DNA from: JAGWRA01 sp035534615
GTDB taxonomy: Bacteria; Acidobacteriota; Vicinamibacteria; Vicinamibacterales; CAVVIG01
Reading direction: 5' to 3'
Assembly (NCBI GenBank): GCA_035534615.1
Contig: DATLRO010000025.1
Coordinates: 1-16,193 of the forward strand
Length of the DNA stretch: 16,193 nt
Under the pieces are notes generated by a model that was not told the DNA's origin, did no database searches, and saw nothing but the letters and a program-made list of their open reading frames with translations. Shown here one piece after another: positions 14,329 to 16,193 of this stretch (position 1 is its first letter; every line of letters starts with the position of its first letter). The translations under genes and the position numbers were made by a program.

Positions 14329-14357
14329 AAGCTAGGCGCCGCCCCGGCCCCTGTCAA
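14329..14357 (-). promoter_or_regulatory. Candidate promoter of the bifunctional nuclease gene
   Basis: Perfect TTGACA (14357-14352), overlapping the miaB stop codon, then a 17-base spacer and TAGCTT (14334-14329, 3 of 6). The predicted start near 14322 leaves a leader of only about 4 nt before the ATG at 14318. Confidence 0.45.
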
Positions 14358-15688
14358 GCCGGACCGCCCGCCGCCAGCTCGCCGGCAAGGCTGTTCGGCC
14401 CCGCCCGGCAGATGCGCACCGGCAGCGTCCGGCCGATCCAGGCCGCCGATCCCCGGAAATTCACCACCGTGTTCCCCGTGGTCCGCCCCGACAGATCCTC
14501 CGGCCGGCGCCGGCTGACCGCGTCCACCAGGACGTCGACCACCCGGCCGACGGCGCGGGCGTGCAGCCCGCTCTGAATCTCCCGCTGCAGCCCCTGCAGC
14601 GCCACGATCCGCCGCGTCTTCTCCACCTCCGGCACGTCGTCCGGCATCCGCTTGAGCGCCAGCGTCCTCGGCCGCGGCGAATACTTGAACGAGAACATGC
14701 TGTGGTAGCCGACCGCCTGCGTGAGCGACAGCGTCTCCTCGAACTCGGCCGCCGTCTCCCCCGGGAACCCGACGATCATATCGGTCGACAGCGCGATGTC
14801 CGGCACCGCCTCCCGGATCCGCGCGACCAGGTCGAGGTAGCTCTCACGCGTGTACCGGCGGCGCATCGCCTGCAGCACCCGCGTCGAGCCCGACTGCACC
14901 GGCAGATGCAGGTGCCGGCAGACCTTCGGCAGGTCCCGGACCGCGGCAATCAGCCTCGGCGTGACGTGCCGCGGATGCGGACTCGCGAACCGGATCCGCT
15001 CGAGCCCGGGCGCCTCGTGAACCGCCTCCAGCAGGCCGGCGAAATCGCACGCCGGGTCGTCCGGCGCCTGGTAGTGGTTCACGATCTGCCCCAGCAGCTG
15101 CACCTCGCGCCGCCCCGACGCCGCCGCCTCCCGCACCTCCGCCACGATCTCCGCCTTCGGCCGCATCCGTTCCGGCCCGCGCGTGTACGGGACGACGCAG
15201 AACGCGCAGGCGTCGTTGCACCCTTCGATGATCGTGACGTACGCCTTCACGGGATCCTGCCGCCGCGCCACCCCCAGCGGAAACGAGACCTCCTCGTACG
15301 CCTGCAGATCGACGAGCGGCCCGCGCGCGCGCGCCGCCTCCTGCACCAGCCACGGCAGCCGGCGGACCGCCTGCGTCCCGACCACCACGTCCGCCTCCGG
15401 CGACCGCCGCAGAATCGCCGCCCCTTCCTGCTGCGCCACGCACCCGGCCACCGCCACGACCGGATCGCGGCCGGTCGCCAGCCGCAGCTCCCGCAGCTCG
15501 CCCAGGCGCGTGTACAACTTGTCTTCGGCGTGCTCGCGGACGCTGCACGTGTTGATCACGATCACGTCGGCGTCCGCTTCATCGTCCGTCGCCTCGTAGC
15601 CCGCCTGCTCGAGCAGCCCCGCCATCCGCTCGGAGTCGTGCACGTTCATCTGGCAGCCGAACGTTTCGATCAGGTACTTCTGCGCCAT
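14354..15688 (-). CDS. miaB: tRNA-2-methylthio-N6-dimethylallyladenosine synthase MiaB
   Basis: 444 residues, family-normal length. MiaB is a radical-SAM methylthiotransferase that converts i6A37 to ms2i6A37 in tRNAs reading U-starting codons. The N-terminal UPF0004 domain supplies the cysteines of the auxiliary cluster: Cys12 (FGCQMN), Cys48 (NTCSVRE) and Cys83 (AGCVAQ). The radical-SAM CxxxCxxC motif is Cys157, Cys161 and Cys164 (GCNDACAFCVVPYTRGPE). The TIM-barrel continues with HLPVQSGS and DMIVGFPGET, and a C-terminal TRAM domain spans about 375-440 (VVDVLVDAVSRR..GRTTGNTVVNF). The usual GQNVNSY block reads GQIVNHY here. The MtaB and RimO paralogues are less likely given FGCQMN, INTCSVRE and YTRGPERMRP. 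The start ATG at 15688 has GGAG four bases upstream. It follows recN by 38 bases. Confidence 0.95.
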   Translation of the reverse strand: MAQKYLIETFGCQMNVHDSERMAGLLEQAGYEATDDEADADVIVINTCSVREHAEDKLYTRLGELRELRLATGRDPVVAVAGCVAQQEGAAILRRSPEADVVVGTQAVRRLPWLVQEAARARGPLVDLQAYEEVSFPLGVARRQDPVKAYVTIIEGCNDACAFCVVPYTRGPERMRPKAEIVAEVREAAASGRREVQLLGQIVNHYQAPDDPACDFAGLLEAVHEAPGLERIRFASPHPRHVTPRLIAAVRDLPKVCRHLHLPVQSGSTRVLQAMRRRYTRESYLDLVARIREAVPDIALSTDMIVGFPGETAAEFEETLSLTQAVGYHSMFSFKYSPRPRTLALKRMPDDVPEVEKTRRIVALQGLQREIQSGLHARAVGRVVDVLVDAVSRRRPEDLSGRTTGNTVVNFRGSAAWIGRTLPVRICRAGPNSLAGELAAGGPA

Positions 15689-15726
15689 CCTTCTCCGCCT
15701 CTCGATTCCCGTGCTGCGGTCCCGGC

Positions 15727-16193
15727 TCAGCGCGACGACCGGCGGGCTTTCGCTTTCGCCGTTTCGCTTTCGCCTTTCGGTTTATCTTCGCTTTCGCCGC
15801 TGCGCGCCTCGAGCATTTCCCTCGCCGTCGCGCGCACCTGCGGGGAGACGGCGGCGCCGCCGAGCATGCGCGCCAGCTCCTCGACCCGCGCCTCCCGGGC
15901 GAGCCGTCCAACCCGTGTCACGGTCCGCCCGCCGCTGACGTCCTTCTGGATACTGAAGTGTGTCGCCGCCCGGGCCGCGACCTGCGGGAGGTGGGTGATG
16001 CAGAGCACCTGGAACGTCCGGCCGAGCGCCTGGAGCTTTTCCCCGACGACGTCCGCGACCCGGCCGCCGATGCCGGCGTCGACCTCATCGAAGACCAGGG
16101 TGGTCCCGGGGGCGCCGGCGGCGACGAGCGTCTTGATGGCGAGCATGATCCGGGACAGTTCCCCTCCCGAGACGATCCGCGCCAGCGGCCGGA
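15727..16193 (-). CDS. recN: DNA repair protein RecN, C-terminal part (runs off the window)
   Basis: The frame enters from the right edge. The codons before the internal ATG at 16146 read RPLARIVSGGELSRI, which is the RecN/SMC-like ABC signature, then MLAIKTLVAAG. The visible ~155 residues hold the signature motif, Walker B VFDEVDAGIGG, the H-loop region LCITHLPQVAARAATHF and the end of the ATPase head. RecN is an SMC-like ATPase that acts in double-strand break repair. The rest, including Walker A and the coiled coil, lies outside the window. After the conserved domain there is a Lys/Glu/Ser/Arg-rich low-complexity tail of about 25 residues (from about ARSGESED), encoded by a CTTTCGC-type repeat. 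It is the first visible gene of a minus-strand cluster with miaB. Confidence 0.93.
   Translation of the reverse strand, partial: RPLARIVSGGELSRIMLAIKTLVAAGAPGTTLVFDEVDAGIGGRVADVVGEKLQALGRTFQVLCITHLPQVAARAATHFSIQKDVSGGRTVTRVGRLAREARVEELARMLGGAAVSPQVRATAREMLEARSGESEDKPKGESETAKAKARRSSR
15748..15798. repeat. Short direct repeats in the recN 3' end
   Basis: TTTCGCTTTCGCC occurs at 15748-15760 and 15762-15774, with a near copy (CTTCGCTTTCGCC) at 15786-15798. They encode the charged C-terminal tail of RecN. The 14-base offset is not a multiple of three, so the copies are read in different frames. Confidence 0.7.

Overview
This is a high-GC (roughly two-thirds G+C by eye) chromosomal window from a Gram-negative bacterium. 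The Lpt lipopolysaccharide-export permease, heme A synthase (aerobic respiration), MurQ and a pseudopilin-like protein all point to a diderm. The gene set and style (Ig-like/PKD repeat lipoprotein, atypical pseudopilin, membrane-anchored PHP protein) suggest Acidobacteriota, perhaps a Vicinamibacteria-like lineage. That placement is inference; there is no rRNA or other decisive marker here. I see no tRNA, rRNA, CRISPR array, insertion sequence or prophage. Bases 1-133, beyond the stop of the first gene, hold no feature I can support.

Layout from left to right. (1) 134-2173: a lipoprotein with Ig-like and PKD domains (minus) is divergent from a pseudopilin-like protein (plus), with only 24 bases between the start codons and overlapping promoter elements. 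(2) 2207-4227, minus: murQ followed by a class C beta-lactamase-fold serine hydrolase, a probable two-gene cell-wall amino-sugar salvage operon driven by a TTGACA-N17-TAGCAT promoter. (3) 4328-8355, plus: xerD (chromosome dimer resolution), metK (S-adenosylmethionine synthesis, with a strong promoter and a leader of about 144 nt) and a membrane-anchored PHP metallohydrolase. (4) 8374-10743, minus: one 789-residue ORF holding complete LptF and LptG halves in fusion. (5) 10744-11092: a 349-base divergent intergenic region with an AT-rich palindromic island. (6) 11093-12148, plus: ctaA/COX15 heme A synthase. (7) 12171-16193, minus: recN (3' part only), miaB, a DUF151 bifunctional nuclease, parA and parB. 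This is a housekeeping cluster for DNA repair, tRNA modification and chromosome segregation. parA and the nuclease gene each have their own TTGACA-type promoter.

Most of the window is conserved housekeeping. The points that stand out are the single-chain LptF-LptG fusion, the long metK leader without a riboswitch class I recognise, the recurring placement of -10 hexamers so close to start codons that leaderless mRNAs are predicted, and the pseudopilin-like protein that lacks the usual Glu at mature position 5. I found no clear candidate for a wholly new system such as a defence island or mobile element.
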